Shown: positions 8,065 through 15,780, numbered from the stretch's first letter. The stretch: 64,000 nucleotides of DNA from Novosphingobium aureum (GCF_015865035.1 NZ_JADZGI010000002.1:186001-250000); one strand, 5' to 3'. Program-made: numbers and translations. The notes: generated by a model not told the origin, from the sequence alone.

Positions 8065-8874
8065 ATGGAATACGATACCCTCACCGCACGCAAACTGACC
8101 CCGCGGATCGGCGCGATCATCGAGGGTGTCGAGCTGGGCAAGCCGCTCGGCGAGGCCCAGGTCGCGGACCTGCGCAAGGCGCTGGCCGATCACCAGGTGA
8201 TCTTCTTTCGCAACCAGGACCTCGATCCGGCCCGCCTCAAGGAAGTCGGCGCCCACTTCGGGCCGCTCGCGCGCCACGCGCTCAAGGGGCTGCCCGACCA
8301 CCCCGAAGTGCGCAAGCTCCACGCCGACGAGACCTCGAAGCACGTCGCGGGCGAGGAATGGCATTCGGACATGACCTGTGCGCCCAAGCCGCCGATGGGC
8401 TCGATCCTCTACCTGCACACCCTGCCCTCGCTCGGTGGAGACACGGTGTTCTCGTCGATGTACGCGGCCTACGACGCGCTTTCGGACCGGATGAAGACCT
8501 ACCTCGAGGGGCTGACCGCCACGCATGACGGCAAGCTCGCCTTCGGGCGTTTCGACCCCACCGGCAATTACCCGGTCGCGGTCCACCCGGTGATCCGCAC
8601 CCATCCCGAGACCGGCAAGAAGGTGATCTTCGTCAATCCGGGCTTCACCAGCCACATCAACGAGCTTTCCAAGCTGGAGAGCGACGCGATCCTCAACTTC
8701 CTCTACCAGCACTGCGCCAACGAGTATTTCCAGGTTCGCTTCACTTGGGAGCCGCACTCGGTCGCGTTCTGGGACAACCGCTGCACCCAGCACCTCGCGA
8801 TCTGGGACTACTTCCCCGAAGTGCGTTCCGGCTATCGCGTGCAGATCGAGGACGAACAGGCCCCGGTCGCCTGA
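8065..8874 (+). CDS. TauD/TfdA-family 2-oxoglutarate-dependent dioxygenase
   Basis: The protein has 269 residues. H100 and D102 (EEWHSDMT) with H243 (TQHLAIWD) form the iron-binding triad and R254 is well placed for 2-oxoglutarate. Family members hydroxylate a carbon next to a heteroatom, so the product falls apart; taurine, 2,4-D and other aryl ethers are known substrates. In this regulon it might remove a side chain or ether group from the growth substrate (inference). An in-frame ATG earlier at 7966 would add an unconserved extension, so I prefer 8065, preceded by AAAGG. About 180 bases of leader separate it from operator site 3, which is long for this region. Confidence 0.85.
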   Translation: MEYDTLTARKLTPRIGAIIEGVELGKPLGEAQVADLRKALADHQVIFFRNQDLDPARLKEVGAHFGPLARHALKGLPDHPEVRKLHADETSKHVAGEEWHSDMTCAPKPPMGSILYLHTLPSLGGDTVFSSMYAAYDALSDRMKTYLEGLTATHDGKLAFGRFDPTGNYPVAVHPVIRTHPETGKKVIFVNPGFTSHINELSKLESDAILNFLYQHCANEYFQVRFTWEPHSVAFWDNRCTQHLAIWDYFPEVRSGYRVQIEDEQAPVA

Positions 8875-8898
8875 TCGGCCCGGCAACGCCAGACCATG

Positions 8899-8938
8899 AA
8901 AAAGGCCCCGCGGCGGATAACGCCGCGGGGCCTTTTTT
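8899..8938 (+). terminator. Intrinsic terminator after the TauD-type gene
   Basis: A 17-bp perfect stem (8899-8915 with 8921-8937, loop GATAA) ends in a run of six T. It lies between convergent genes, and the leading A run lets it work on both strands. Confidence 0.85.
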
Positions 8939-8957
8939 CGTGTAGCGGTCCGCTCGA

Positions 8958-10220
8958 TCAGCTCTGCGAGATCTGCGCCCCGCGGCTGCGTTCGCCATAG
9001 GGCTTGAGCAGCAGGACCAGCGCGATCGCGGCCACGCAGATCGGCACGCCCAGAGCAAGGATCGCACCGTAGCTGCCGGTCGCATCGAACACCATGCCGA
9101 AGGCCAGCGGCCCCAGCCCCATCGCCACCATCACCGCCGAGAACAGCAGCGAGAAGATCTGCGCGAAGCTGCGCAGGCCGAAATAGCGGCTACACAGGTA
9201 GGCAAGCATGTCGACTTCCGCACCGAGGCTGCCGCCAAGCAGGATCGCGACCAGTACCAGCAGCGGCGCGGGAGCCGACATGGCCAGTACCAGCAGCCCG
9301 AAGGCCGAGAGCGAGAAGAACGCAAACGCGATCCTGCGCGCATCGTACTTGTCAATCAGGAACCCGATCAGGAGCCGCCCGCCGAAGGCAGATAGCCCGA
9401 AGATCGACGCGATCAGCGCTGCCGTCCCGCTGGCGATCCCGCGGTCCACCAGCATCGGTACGAGATGCGGGATCAGCCCATAGAGCACGAAGGCGAGACC
9501 GACGAAGATCGTCGCCAGCACCCAGAAATCGCGCCGCCCCATCGCCTCGTGCGGGGTCATGCCCTGGGCCTCGCCAGCCTCTTCGCCGGTCTCGGCCAGC
9601 CCCCCGTCGATCGCGAGCCCGAGCTGCGCCGGGGTCTCGTGCAAGAGGAAGAAGACCAGCGGCAAGGTCACGAGCAGCAGCACCGCGGCCAAACCGAAAT
9701 AGCCGCCCTGCCAGCCGAAACGGCTGATCAGCGCCTCGCTCAGCAGCGGCACATAGGCAAAACCGAGCCCGGTTCCGCTCCCCGCAATGCCGATTGCGAG
9801 CCCGCGGCGCCGGTCGAACCATGCGGCGAGGATACGCATGTAGGGCACGGAATTGGTCCCTACCGCGATCGTGCCCATGCCGATGTAAGCTGCCATGAAC
9901 TGCGCATAGCTGGTCACGAAGGGTAGCACCGCGAAACAGGCTGCCAGCAGCACGATCGAGGGCAGCAGGACACGGCGCGCGCCCCAGCGATCGACCAGCC
10001 GCCCGACCAGCGGCATGGTCAGCGCGGTTGCCAGCATCATCGCCGAGACCGCACCACTGATCTGGGTCCGGCTCCAGCCGAATGCCTGCGCCAGCGGCTC
10101 GGAGAACAGCCCCATCGAGGCGAGGCCGAAGGCTGCGGGCCCGCTGGAGATGCCGAACAGGCACACCGGCACGATGATCCAGCCATAATAGAAGCGCGGG
10201 GAAACCGCGGATTGCGTCAT
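8958..10220 (-). CDS. MFS transporter, oxalate/formate-antiporter or monocarboxylate-like
   Basis: The 420-residue inner-membrane protein has about 12 hydrophobic segments and a mid-protein cytoplasmic loop rich in acidic residues (about 210-230). RLVDRWGARR matches the MFS loop between helices 2 and 3. Its overall look, including the start FYYGWIIVPVC, is that of transporters of small organic acids. It lies 21 bases after the bile-acid-symporter-like gene and is probably cotranscribed with it from operator site 4, so it likely imports or exports the aromatic substrate or an acid intermediate. GGAGTC precedes the ATG. The substrate is unknown. Confidence 0.85.
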   Translation of the reverse strand: MTQSAVSPRFYYGWIIVPVCLFGISSGPAAFGLASMGLFSEPLAQAFGWSRTQISGAVSAMMLATALTMPLVGRLVDRWGARRVLLPSIVLLAACFAVLPFVTSYAQFMAAYIGMGTIAVGTNSVPYMRILAAWFDRRRGLAIGIAGSGTGLGFAYVPLLSEALISRFGWQGGYFGLAAVLLLVTLPLVFFLLHETPAQLGLAIDGGLAETGEEAGEAQGMTPHEAMGRRDFWVLATIFVGLAFVLYGLIPHLVPMLVDRGIASGTAALIASIFGLSAFGGRLLIGFLIDKYDARRIAFAFFSLSAFGLLVLAMSAPAPLLVLVAILLGGSLGAEVDMLAYLCSRYFGLRSFAQIFSLLFSAVMVAMGLGPLAFGMVFDATGSYGAILALGVPICVAAIALVLLLKPYGERSRGAQISQS

Positions 10221-10241
10221 CGTCTTGGACTCCGTCTTGAT

Positions 10242-11240
10242 TTAGCCGGCAGCCTGCGCGGCAGACAATTCGCTTCCGGATGCCGCCATGCGCTGCGCGA
10301 TCGCGGCACAGACGAGCAACTGGAGCTGGTGAAAGATCATCAGCGGCAAGATCACCGCTCCAACCTGCGCTGCCGGAAACAGCACCCCTGCCATCGGCAC
10401 GCCGGAGGCGAGGCTTTTCTTCGAGCCGCAAAACAGCAGTGTCGCCCGATCGGCGCTGTCCAGCCCCAGCGCCTGCCCGGCCTGATGTGAAAGCGCGAGG
10501 ACGATCGCAAGCAGTACCGCATCGGCGACAACCAGCGCGCCGATCTGCCAGCCCGGCACGGCGTGCCACAGGCCTTCGACAACCGCTGCGCTGAAGGCGC
10601 CGTACACCACCAAGAGGATCGAGCCGCGATCAAGGCCGGTCACCAACGACTTGTGACGCGCGAGCAGGTCCTTGAGCAAAGGGCGGCACAGATGGCCGAG
10701 AATAAAGGGCAAAAGCAGCTGGACCACGATTGCCCCTACCGAACCCAGCCAGCCATCATCCGATCCGCGCGATGCCGCACCGATCACCAGTGCCACGAGC
10801 AAAGGGGTCAGGAAGATGCCGAGGATGTTCGACAAGGTCGCGGCGCAGACCGCCGCCGGCACGTTGCCGCGCGCGATCGAGGTGAAGGCAATCGAGGACT
10901 GAACCGTCGAGGGCAGCAAGGCGAGGAAAACGATGCCCGTCACCAGCCCCGGCTCGAGGATCGAGCCAAGCACCCCGCCAAGACCGATGCCCAGCAGCGG
11001 AAATACCGCGAAGGTCAGGGCCAGCACCGCTGCGTGCAGCTTCCAGTTCGTCGCGCCCGCGACGATAGCCTCGCGCGAGAGCTTGGCTCCGTGCAGGAAA
11101 AACAGCAGCGCGATGGCCGCCCGCGTGATCCAGCCGAGCACCTGCGCCATGGTCCCCACCGCCGGCAGCACGCTCGCCAGCAGGACCGTCGCCAGCAGCA
11201 TCATGCTGTAGCGATCGATCCTGCGTATCAATCCCGTCAT
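10242..11240 (-). CDS. Bile acid:sodium symporter-like (SBF/SLC10A7-type) transporter
   Basis: The 332-residue integral membrane protein has about ten helices and resembles the bacterial SBF-like branch (YfeH/SLC10A7-like). The segments ALLPSTVQSSIAFTSIARGN and LFCGSKKSLASGVPM are typical of that branch, lying in the two discontinuous core helices. Family members move organic anions, often with sodium. It leads a two-gene unit with the MFS transporter and diverges from the gamma-glutamyltransferase-like gene across tandem operators. That makes it a candidate uptake system for the regulon's substrate. Ribosome site is weak. Confidence 0.82.
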   Translation of the reverse strand: MTGLIRRIDRYSMMLLATVLLASVLPAVGTMAQVLGWITRAAIALLFFLHGAKLSREAIVAGATNWKLHAAVLALTFAVFPLLGIGLGGVLGSILEPGLVTGIVFLALLPSTVQSSIAFTSIARGNVPAAVCAATLSNILGIFLTPLLVALVIGAASRGSDDGWLGSVGAIVVQLLLPFILGHLCRPLLKDLLARHKSLVTGLDRGSILLVVYGAFSAAVVEGLWHAVPGWQIGALVVADAVLLAIVLALSHQAGQALGLDSADRATLLFCGSKKSLASGVPMAGVLFPAAQVGAVILPLMIFHQLQLLVCAAIAQRMAASGSELSAAQAAG

Positions 11241-11264
11241 CCACGTTCACCTTCTTGCGATTTT

Positions 11265-11283
11265 TTGTCAGACTGTCATACAA
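11265..11283 (+). promoter_or_regulatory. FadR/GntR-type operator, site 4 (two overlapping copies)
   Basis: CTGTCATACAA at 11273-11283 matches the regulon core. A second, weaker copy, TTGTCAGACTG at 11265-11275, overlaps it by three bases and keeps GT-CA-AC. The pair lies between the divergent SBF-like (start 11240) and gamma-glutamyltransferase-like (start 11314) genes. Confidence 0.68.
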
Positions 11284-11313
11284 ACAGCAAAAGGCAAGAG
11301 GAGATCCTCAGGA

Positions 11314-13107
11314 ATGTTCACGACCAGGCCCGATATCCGCGGAACCTTCGGTGTTGCCTCGGCCACGCACTGGGCAGTCGCCTCCACCGCAATGGCCATG
11401 CTCGAGCGCGGCGGCAATGCCTTCGACGGTGCGGTTGCCGCCGGTTTCGTGCTCCACGCGGTCGAACCGCATCTCAATGGTCCGGCAGGCGAAGTCCCGA
11501 TCATCTTCCATTCGGCGACCAGTGGCCGCACGCAGGTCCTGTGCGGACAGGGCGTTGCGCCCGCCGCCGCGACACCCGAAGCCTTCACATCGCAAGGGCT
11601 CGACATGGTTCCGGGCTCGGGCATGATCGCTGCAGTCGTGCCCGGTGCCTTCGATGCCTGGATGCAGCTCCTGCGCGATCACGGGACGATGCCGCTCGAC
11701 GAGGTCATGGCCCCGGCGATCCACTACCTCGAACACGGCCACCCGCTCCTGCCCGGCGCAGCGCGCGCGCTCGGCGATGTCGAGCAGGCGCTGCGTCACG
11801 AATGGCCCAGCGGGTTGGAAGTCTGGCTGCCCGGCGGCACGCCGCCCGTTGCAGGGGCCCTGTTCCGCAACCCGGTGCTGGCGGCCACCTGGAAGCGCAT
11901 CCTTGCCGAAGCCGGAACCAGCGGCTCGCGCGAGGCCCGCATCGAGCGCGCCCGCCGTGCCTGGTCGCAAGGCTTCGTCGCCGAGGCGATCGACGCCTTC
12001 CTGCGCGCAGAACCTCTGATGGACGCCAGCGGCGAGCGCCATCTCGGCCTGCTCACCGGCGCCGACATGGCCAACTGGGAAGCCAGCTACGAGGAGCCGA
12101 CCAAGGGTGACTTCAATGGCTGGACGATCTGCAAGACGGGCCCATGGGGCCAGGGCCCCGTCCTGCTCCAGGCCCTCGCCATCCTCGAGGCGCACGGACT
12201 TCGCGGCGCTGATCTGCAAAGCCCACAAGGCATCCACGTCGTGCTCGAAGCGCTCAAGCTCGCCTTCGCCGACCGCGAGGCCTATTACGGCGATCCCGAC
12301 TTCGTCGACGTCCCGCTAGAGCGCCTGCTTTCGCGCGATTATGCTGTCAGCCGCGCCGCGCAGATCGGCAGCGATGCCTCGCTGGAACTGCGCCCCGGCA
12401 CGATCCCCGGTTTCGAGGCTCAGGTCGCGCGCTCGCTCGAGATGGTACGCCCCTCGGACCCGAGCGCGGGAGGGCTGGGTGTCGGCGAGCCGACGATGAT
12501 CCACCTCAAGCCGACGATCAAGCCGGGCGACACTGTCCATCTCGACGTGGCGGATCGCTGGGGCAACATGGTCTCGGCCACGCCTTCCGGCGGCTGGCCG
12601 CAGTCCTCGCCCACCGTCCCGGGGCTGGGCTTCGCGCTCAATACCCGCGCGCAGATGTTCTGGCTCGAACAGGGTCTTCCGGGAAGCCTGCAGCCGGGCA
12701 AGCGTCCGCGCACCACGCTAACCCCGACGCTCGCGCATTTCGAAGGCCGCCCTGCGCTCGTGTGCGGTACGCCCGGCGGCGACCAGCAGGACCAGTGGCA
12801 GCTTCAGCTGCTGCTGCGCCGCATCCTCGCCGGATCGGGTCTGCAGGCAGCCATCGATCAGCCGCTGTTCCATTCGGTGCATTTTCCCAGCTCGTTCTAT
12901 CCGCGTCAGGCCCTGCCCGGGGTCGCGGTGCTGGAAGCGAGCTGGGGAGACAAGACAATCGCGGCGCTGCGCGAGCGTGGCCACCATGTCGAGGTCGCGC
13001 CGGAATGGAGCGCGGGCCGCCTGACCGCGATCGAGCGCGATGGCGATGGAATTCTTTCGGGAGCGGCCACGCCGCGGCTCATGCAGGCCTACGCGGTAGG
13101 GCGCTGA
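11314..13107 (+). CDS. Gamma-glutamyltransferase-family Ntn-hydrolase, apparently cytosolic
   Basis: The 597-residue protein has the full gamma-glutamyltransferase fold. The likely self-processing nucleophile is T407 in GDTVHLDV, followed by the usual WGNMVSATPS segment. There is no signal peptide, unlike classical periplasmic GGT, so it should act inside the cell. Family members cleave or transfer gamma-glutamyl groups, and relatives include cephalosporin acylase and oxamate amidohydrolase, so an amide hydrolase role is equally possible. It is led by operator site 4 and AGGAGA precedes the ATG. In this region it might open an amide or gamma-glutamyl conjugate of the aromatic substrate (inference). 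Confidence 0.82.
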   Translation: MFTTRPDIRGTFGVASATHWAVASTAMAMLERGGNAFDGAVAAGFVLHAVEPHLNGPAGEVPIIFHSATSGRTQVLCGQGVAPAAATPEAFTSQGLDMVPGSGMIAAVVPGAFDAWMQLLRDHGTMPLDEVMAPAIHYLEHGHPLLPGAARALGDVEQALRHEWPSGLEVWLPGGTPPVAGALFRNPVLAATWKRILAEAGTSGSREARIERARRAWSQGFVAEAIDAFLRAEPLMDASGERHLGLLTGADMANWEASYEEPTKGDFNGWTICKTGPWGQGPVLLQALAILEAHGLRGADLQSPQGIHVVLEALKLAFADREAYYGDPDFVDVPLERLLSRDYAVSRAAQIGSDASLELRPGTIPGFEAQVARSLEMVRPSDPSAGGLGVGEPTMIHLKPTIKPGDTVHLDVADRWGNMVSATPSGGWPQSSPTVPGLGFALNTRAQMFWLEQGLPGSLQPGKRPRTTLTPTLAHFEGRPALVCGTPGGDQQDQWQLQLLLRRILAGSGLQAAIDQPLFHSVHFPSSFYPRQALPGVAVLEASWGDKTIAALRERGHHVEVAPEWSAGRLTAIERDGDGILSGAATPRLMQAYAVGR

Positions 13108-13133
13108 GCGCTCGATCCGACCGGCAGGATGAA

Positions 13134-13160
13134 CGGGGCTGCCCGGCTGGCGCAGCCCCG
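13134..13160. terminator. Bidirectional hairpin between convergent genes
   Basis: A 9-bp perfect stem (13134-13142 with 13152-13160) lies between the converging gamma-glutamyltransferase-like and Rieske ferredoxin genes. It has no T-run, so termination is plausible rather than certain. Confidence 0.5.
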
Positions 13161-13175
13161 CAAGCGCGAAGCCAT

Positions 13176-13481
13176 TCAGCCTGCGTACCACACCGCGCCG
13201 TCGCGCACTTCGACCGGAAAGGTATTGAGCGCCATCTTGCACGGCAGGCTCTTGGCCTTGCCCGTGCGCACGTCGAAGCTGCCGCCGTGCAGCGGACAGA
13301 ACAGCGTGTCGCCTTCGAGACGCCCTTCGGAAAGCGAGGCGATGGCATGGGTGCATTCATCTTCGAGCAGGAAGAATTCGCCCGCGCGGTTGACCAGTAC
13401 GAGAGGGTCCATTCCGTCCAGCTCGACGAGCCGGATGGCACCGGGGGCAAGGTCTTCGACGGCACAGATCTTCATGGACAC
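13176..13481 (-). CDS. Rieske-type ferredoxin of the dioxygenase system (CarAc-like)
   Basis: This 101-residue ferredoxin carries both Rieske halves: C43/H45 in CTH and C62/H65 in CPLHG, spaced as in CarAc and BphF. It should shuttle electrons from the reductase (30-1025) to the oxygenase (1890-3050) about 10 kb away; the shared operator supports this. The GTG at 13481 has GGAAAG six bases upstream, while the ATG two codons later is spaced too far, so GTG is preferred. It is alone in its transcription unit. It might also be a small nitrite-reductase-type (NirD-like) protein, but context argues for the oxygenase. Confidence 0.88.
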   Translation of the reverse strand: MSMKICAVEDLAPGAIRLVELDGMDPLVLVNRAGEFFLLEDECTHAIASLSEGRLEGDTLFCPLHGGSFDVRTGKAKSLPCKMALNTFPVEVRDGAVWYAG

Positions 13482-13523
13482 TTGGCTCTTTCCGCTTTCG
13501 GTCTATTGGCTATTATTGTGTGA

Positions 13524-13534
13524 TTGTCATACAA
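13524..13534 (-). promoter_or_regulatory. FadR/GntR-type operator, site 5
   Basis: TTGTCATACAA on the plus strand (minus strand TTGTATGACAATCACAC) lies 43 bases upstream of the Rieske ferredoxin start. The core is identical to sites 1 and 2. It extends the shared motif to the last gene of the catabolic region. Confidence 0.72.
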
Positions 13535-13629
13535 GAATCGCACTGTCAAGAATGCCCACGCCTCGTGCCGCACGAGAGGCGGAACGGTTTCGCGAGTCTA
13601 GCCGGCTGCCGGGATCGGCCCCTTGTGGA

Positions 13630-13947
13630 TCAGGTCTTGGAAGCGAGTTGCGGGCGCGTGTGGGGCGGCCGTGCCTGGCTGCGGGTGAGATTGCCCGAGA
13701 AGTCCGGCGAAAGCTGACGCTCCAACTTGCGACAGCGGTCGGCATGACGCAGCAGTGCCTGGCTCACCGCGCGCAATTGCTCCTCGCACAACGCGCTCGT
13801 GCCCGAGCACAGCGCCGCGACGAGAGCCTCTTCGCAACCCAAGACGCGGGCCACAGCCGTTTGCCCCCCGAGCAGGTCGACGCCCTCGATCCACAGTGCG
13901 AGCTGCGCCTCGGCGGTGCGTTCGGTCGGGGCGGGAGCTGATGGCAT
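13630..13947 (-). CDS. Small putative helix-turn-helix protein, unknown function
   Basis: The 105-residue protein starts at ATG 13947 with GAGAGGA nine bases upstream; longer in-frame starts lack such a site. Residues about 12-60 (LWIEGVDLLGGQTAVARVLG and the following helix) look like a Cro/YdaS-type helix-turn-helix. A basic C-terminal tail follows. It sits between the catabolic region and the sigma-factor cassette and diverges from the latter. I do not recognise the family and there is no paired toxin gene. It could be a local regulator. Confidence 0.5.
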   Translation of the reverse strand: MPSAPAPTERTAEAQLALWIEGVDLLGGQTAVARVLGCEEALVAALCSGTSALCEEQLRAVSQALLRHADRCRKLERQLSPDFSGNLTRSQARPPHTRPQLASKT

Positions 13948-14125
13948 GGTCGTTGGTCCTCTCGTACCCGGCCATGGACGTCGGGCGGCGACCTGCCGGT
14001 ACCGGAGCGCGCGCCATTTTAGAAGTTCGCACGGCAAGAGCGCTGGGGACATTCCCCGCCCGACACAGACTTCATCCTGTCATTTTCGCTGCTTATGGCG
14101 CCGCTTTCGACGGGACTCGGGTACC

Positions 14126-14671
14126 ATGGACCAGCACAGCAGCACGATGGAGGCATCGCCCGATGGAGCCGCGAACGTGGACTGGAAAGCCACGCATGGC
14201 TCGCTCGTGCGCTACCTGATCGCCCGCGGCGTCCGCGCCGATCTTGCCGACGATGTCGCGCAGGAAACAATCGCGCGCCTCGTCGTGATCGCCCGCAGCC
14301 AGGCGATCGGCAGCCTCTTCGCTCTGGCCTTCCGCATTGCCAACAACCTGCTCGTCGATCACGCAAGGCTCGAGAGCCGGATCGGCGGCGACCTCGACGA
14401 GGATTTCGTGTGCGATGCGCCCTCGCTCGATCGCATCGTCGATTCCCAGAAGGCCTTCGAAGTGTTCCAGCGCTGCCTCAACCGCATGCCTCCGCTACGC
14501 CGCGAGGTGCTCGTGCGTCGCCGGCTCCATCACGAGAGCTGCCGCAGTATCGGCGAGGACCTCTCGCTGAGCAGCAAGGCGGTCGAGAAACACATCACCC
14601 GGGCATTGACGGACCTGCGCCGCGCCATGGTCAGCGCGGGGCTCGACCCGGCGGGGTGGAGCGCGTGGTGA
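14126..14671 (+). CDS. FecI-type ECF sigma factor
   Basis: The 181-residue protein has sigma-70 region 2 (ADDVAQETIARL, about residues 41-52) and region 4 with a SCRSIGEDLSLSSKAVEKHI recognition helix near 140-160. FecI-type factors direct transcription of a TonB receptor gene when the receptor senses its ligand. The start at ATG 14126 fits family length; the in-frame upstream start at 13799 would add about 110 unrelated residues. Its stop overlaps the FecR start (TGATG), and the TonB receptor with a signalling domain follows. All three together make a complete cell-surface signalling unit. Confidence 0.88.
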   Translation: MDQHSSTMEASPDGAANVDWKATHGSLVRYLIARGVRADLADDVAQETIARLVVIARSQAIGSLFALAFRIANNLLVDHARLESRIGGDLDEDFVCDAPSLDRIVDSQKAFEVFQRCLNRMPPLRREVLVRRRLHHESCRSIGEDLSLSSKAVEKHITRALTDLRRAMVSAGLDPAGWSAW

Positions 14672-15693
14672 TGCAAGGCAACAGGCACATCGAGCAGCAG
14701 GCCGCCTACTGGGTCGAACGCATGCACGCCCCGGTCCAGGACAGCGAGACCGCGGCACGCTTCGATGCATGGATCGCGGCCGACCCGCGCCATGTCGACA
14801 GCTTTGGCCGGATGTCGGCCCTGTGGGATTCCGGCTCGCTTTCCCGCGCGTTGGCGACGTGCTGCCCACGTAACGACAACGAACTGCAGGGCGGCAAAGC
14901 TCAGGCCCCTGAGGAGGCCTTCACGGCGCAAACCGCTACGAGCGACAGTCGCGACCGGGACGATTGCCCTGCCCCCGGCCGAAAATGGTCCCGGGCAATC
15001 GCAGCCATCGCGGCGACGATCACGCTTTTCATCGCCTCCATAACCCTTGGCGACAAGCTGATCATCGAGAACGACTACGCGACGGCCACCGGGCAGGAAC
15101 GCAGCATCACGCTCGCGGACGGCTCGCGCATTCGCCTCGGCGGCGCGACCAGCGTGACGAGCCGAATCACGCCCTGGTCCCGCACCGTCACCCTGACACG
15201 CGGCGTCGCCTTCTTCGACGTTGCTCACGAGCGCTGGCGCAGCTTCACGGTCAATGCCCGCGACGCCCAAGTCATGGTGCTGGGCACGGCATTCGACGTC
15301 GAACTCCTCGGCAAACAGACCGAGCAGGTCCGCGTCTACCGAGGGCTGGTCAACGTCGAGAAGGGCGGCAACTCGTGGAAGCTGCCGGCAGGCGACGGCG
15401 TACTGCTTGCCGGCGCCAGCCTCCTGCGCATCACGGACGTGGAAGGTGACCGCCCGGACTGGACAGAAGGCTGGTACGATGCACAGGACACACCGCTCGG
15501 TGCGATCCTCGAACGGGTCAACCGCCTCTCGAAGGCCCCCGTCGACCTCGCCAGCCCCGAACTCGGCGATCTTCGCCTGAGCGGCCGCCTGCGGCTTTCC
15601 GAGCCCGAAGAACTGCTCGACATAATCTGCGCGACACACGATTTGCAGTGGAAGTACGAAGGCACAAGCATCACCGTTGAGCGCATTCCATAG
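14671..15693 (+). CDS. FecR-type anti-sigma factor / sensor
   Basis: The 340-residue protein has a cytoplasmic N-terminal DUF4880-like segment (AAYWVERM; FDAWIAADPRHVDSFGRM), one transmembrane helix at about 107-127, and a periplasmic FecR domain. The latter includes DGSRIRLGGATS, the GVAFFDVAHE repeat and VLGTAFDVE. A C-terminal STN-like stretch ends the protein. FecR proteins hold the sigma factor inactive or activate it when the receptor's signalling domain contacts them in the periplasm. The ATG overlaps the sigma-factor stop by one base; GTG codons at 14665 and 14668 are alternatives. Confidence 0.87.
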   Translation: MQGNRHIEQQAAYWVERMHAPVQDSETAARFDAWIAADPRHVDSFGRMSALWDSGSLSRALATCCPRNDNELQGGKAQAPEEAFTAQTATSDSRDRDDCPAPGRKWSRAIAAIAATITLFIASITLGDKLIIENDYATATGQERSITLADGSRIRLGGATSVTSRITPWSRTVTLTRGVAFFDVAHERWRSFTVNARDAQVMVLGTAFDVELLGKQTEQVRVYRGLVNVEKGGNSWKLPAGDGVLLAGASLLRITDVEGDRPDWTEGWYDAQDTPLGAILERVNRLSKAPVDLASPELGDLRLSGRLRLSEPEELLDIICATHDLQWKYEGTSITVERIP

Positions 15694-15703
15694 TGTCACG
15701 GAA

Positions 15704-15736
15704 AATTCACATAAATTACACAAATAATTCACATAA
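15704..15736 (+). repeat. Two direct repeats AATTCACATAA upstream of the TonB receptor gene
   Basis: AATTCACATAA occurs at 15704-15714 and exactly again at 15726-15736, a 22-base period (two helical turns). The 127-base gap before the TonB receptor is strikingly AT-rich compared with its surroundings. The repeats could bind a regulator; no protein can be named. Confidence 0.55.
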
Positions 15737-15754
15737 GTTTATTCAATAATATTT

Positions 15755-15780
15755 GTCGGGTTAAGTATAATTCACCCGTC
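15755..15780 (+). promoter_or_regulatory. Candidate ECF-sigma promoter for the TonB receptor
   Basis: GTCGGG (15755-15760) and CGTC (15777-15780) are separated by 16 bases and lie 41 bases before the receptor ATG. The -10 CGTC form is common for ECF factors. The match is short, so this is a hypothesis; the FecI-type factor just upstream would be the reader. Confidence 0.35.
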
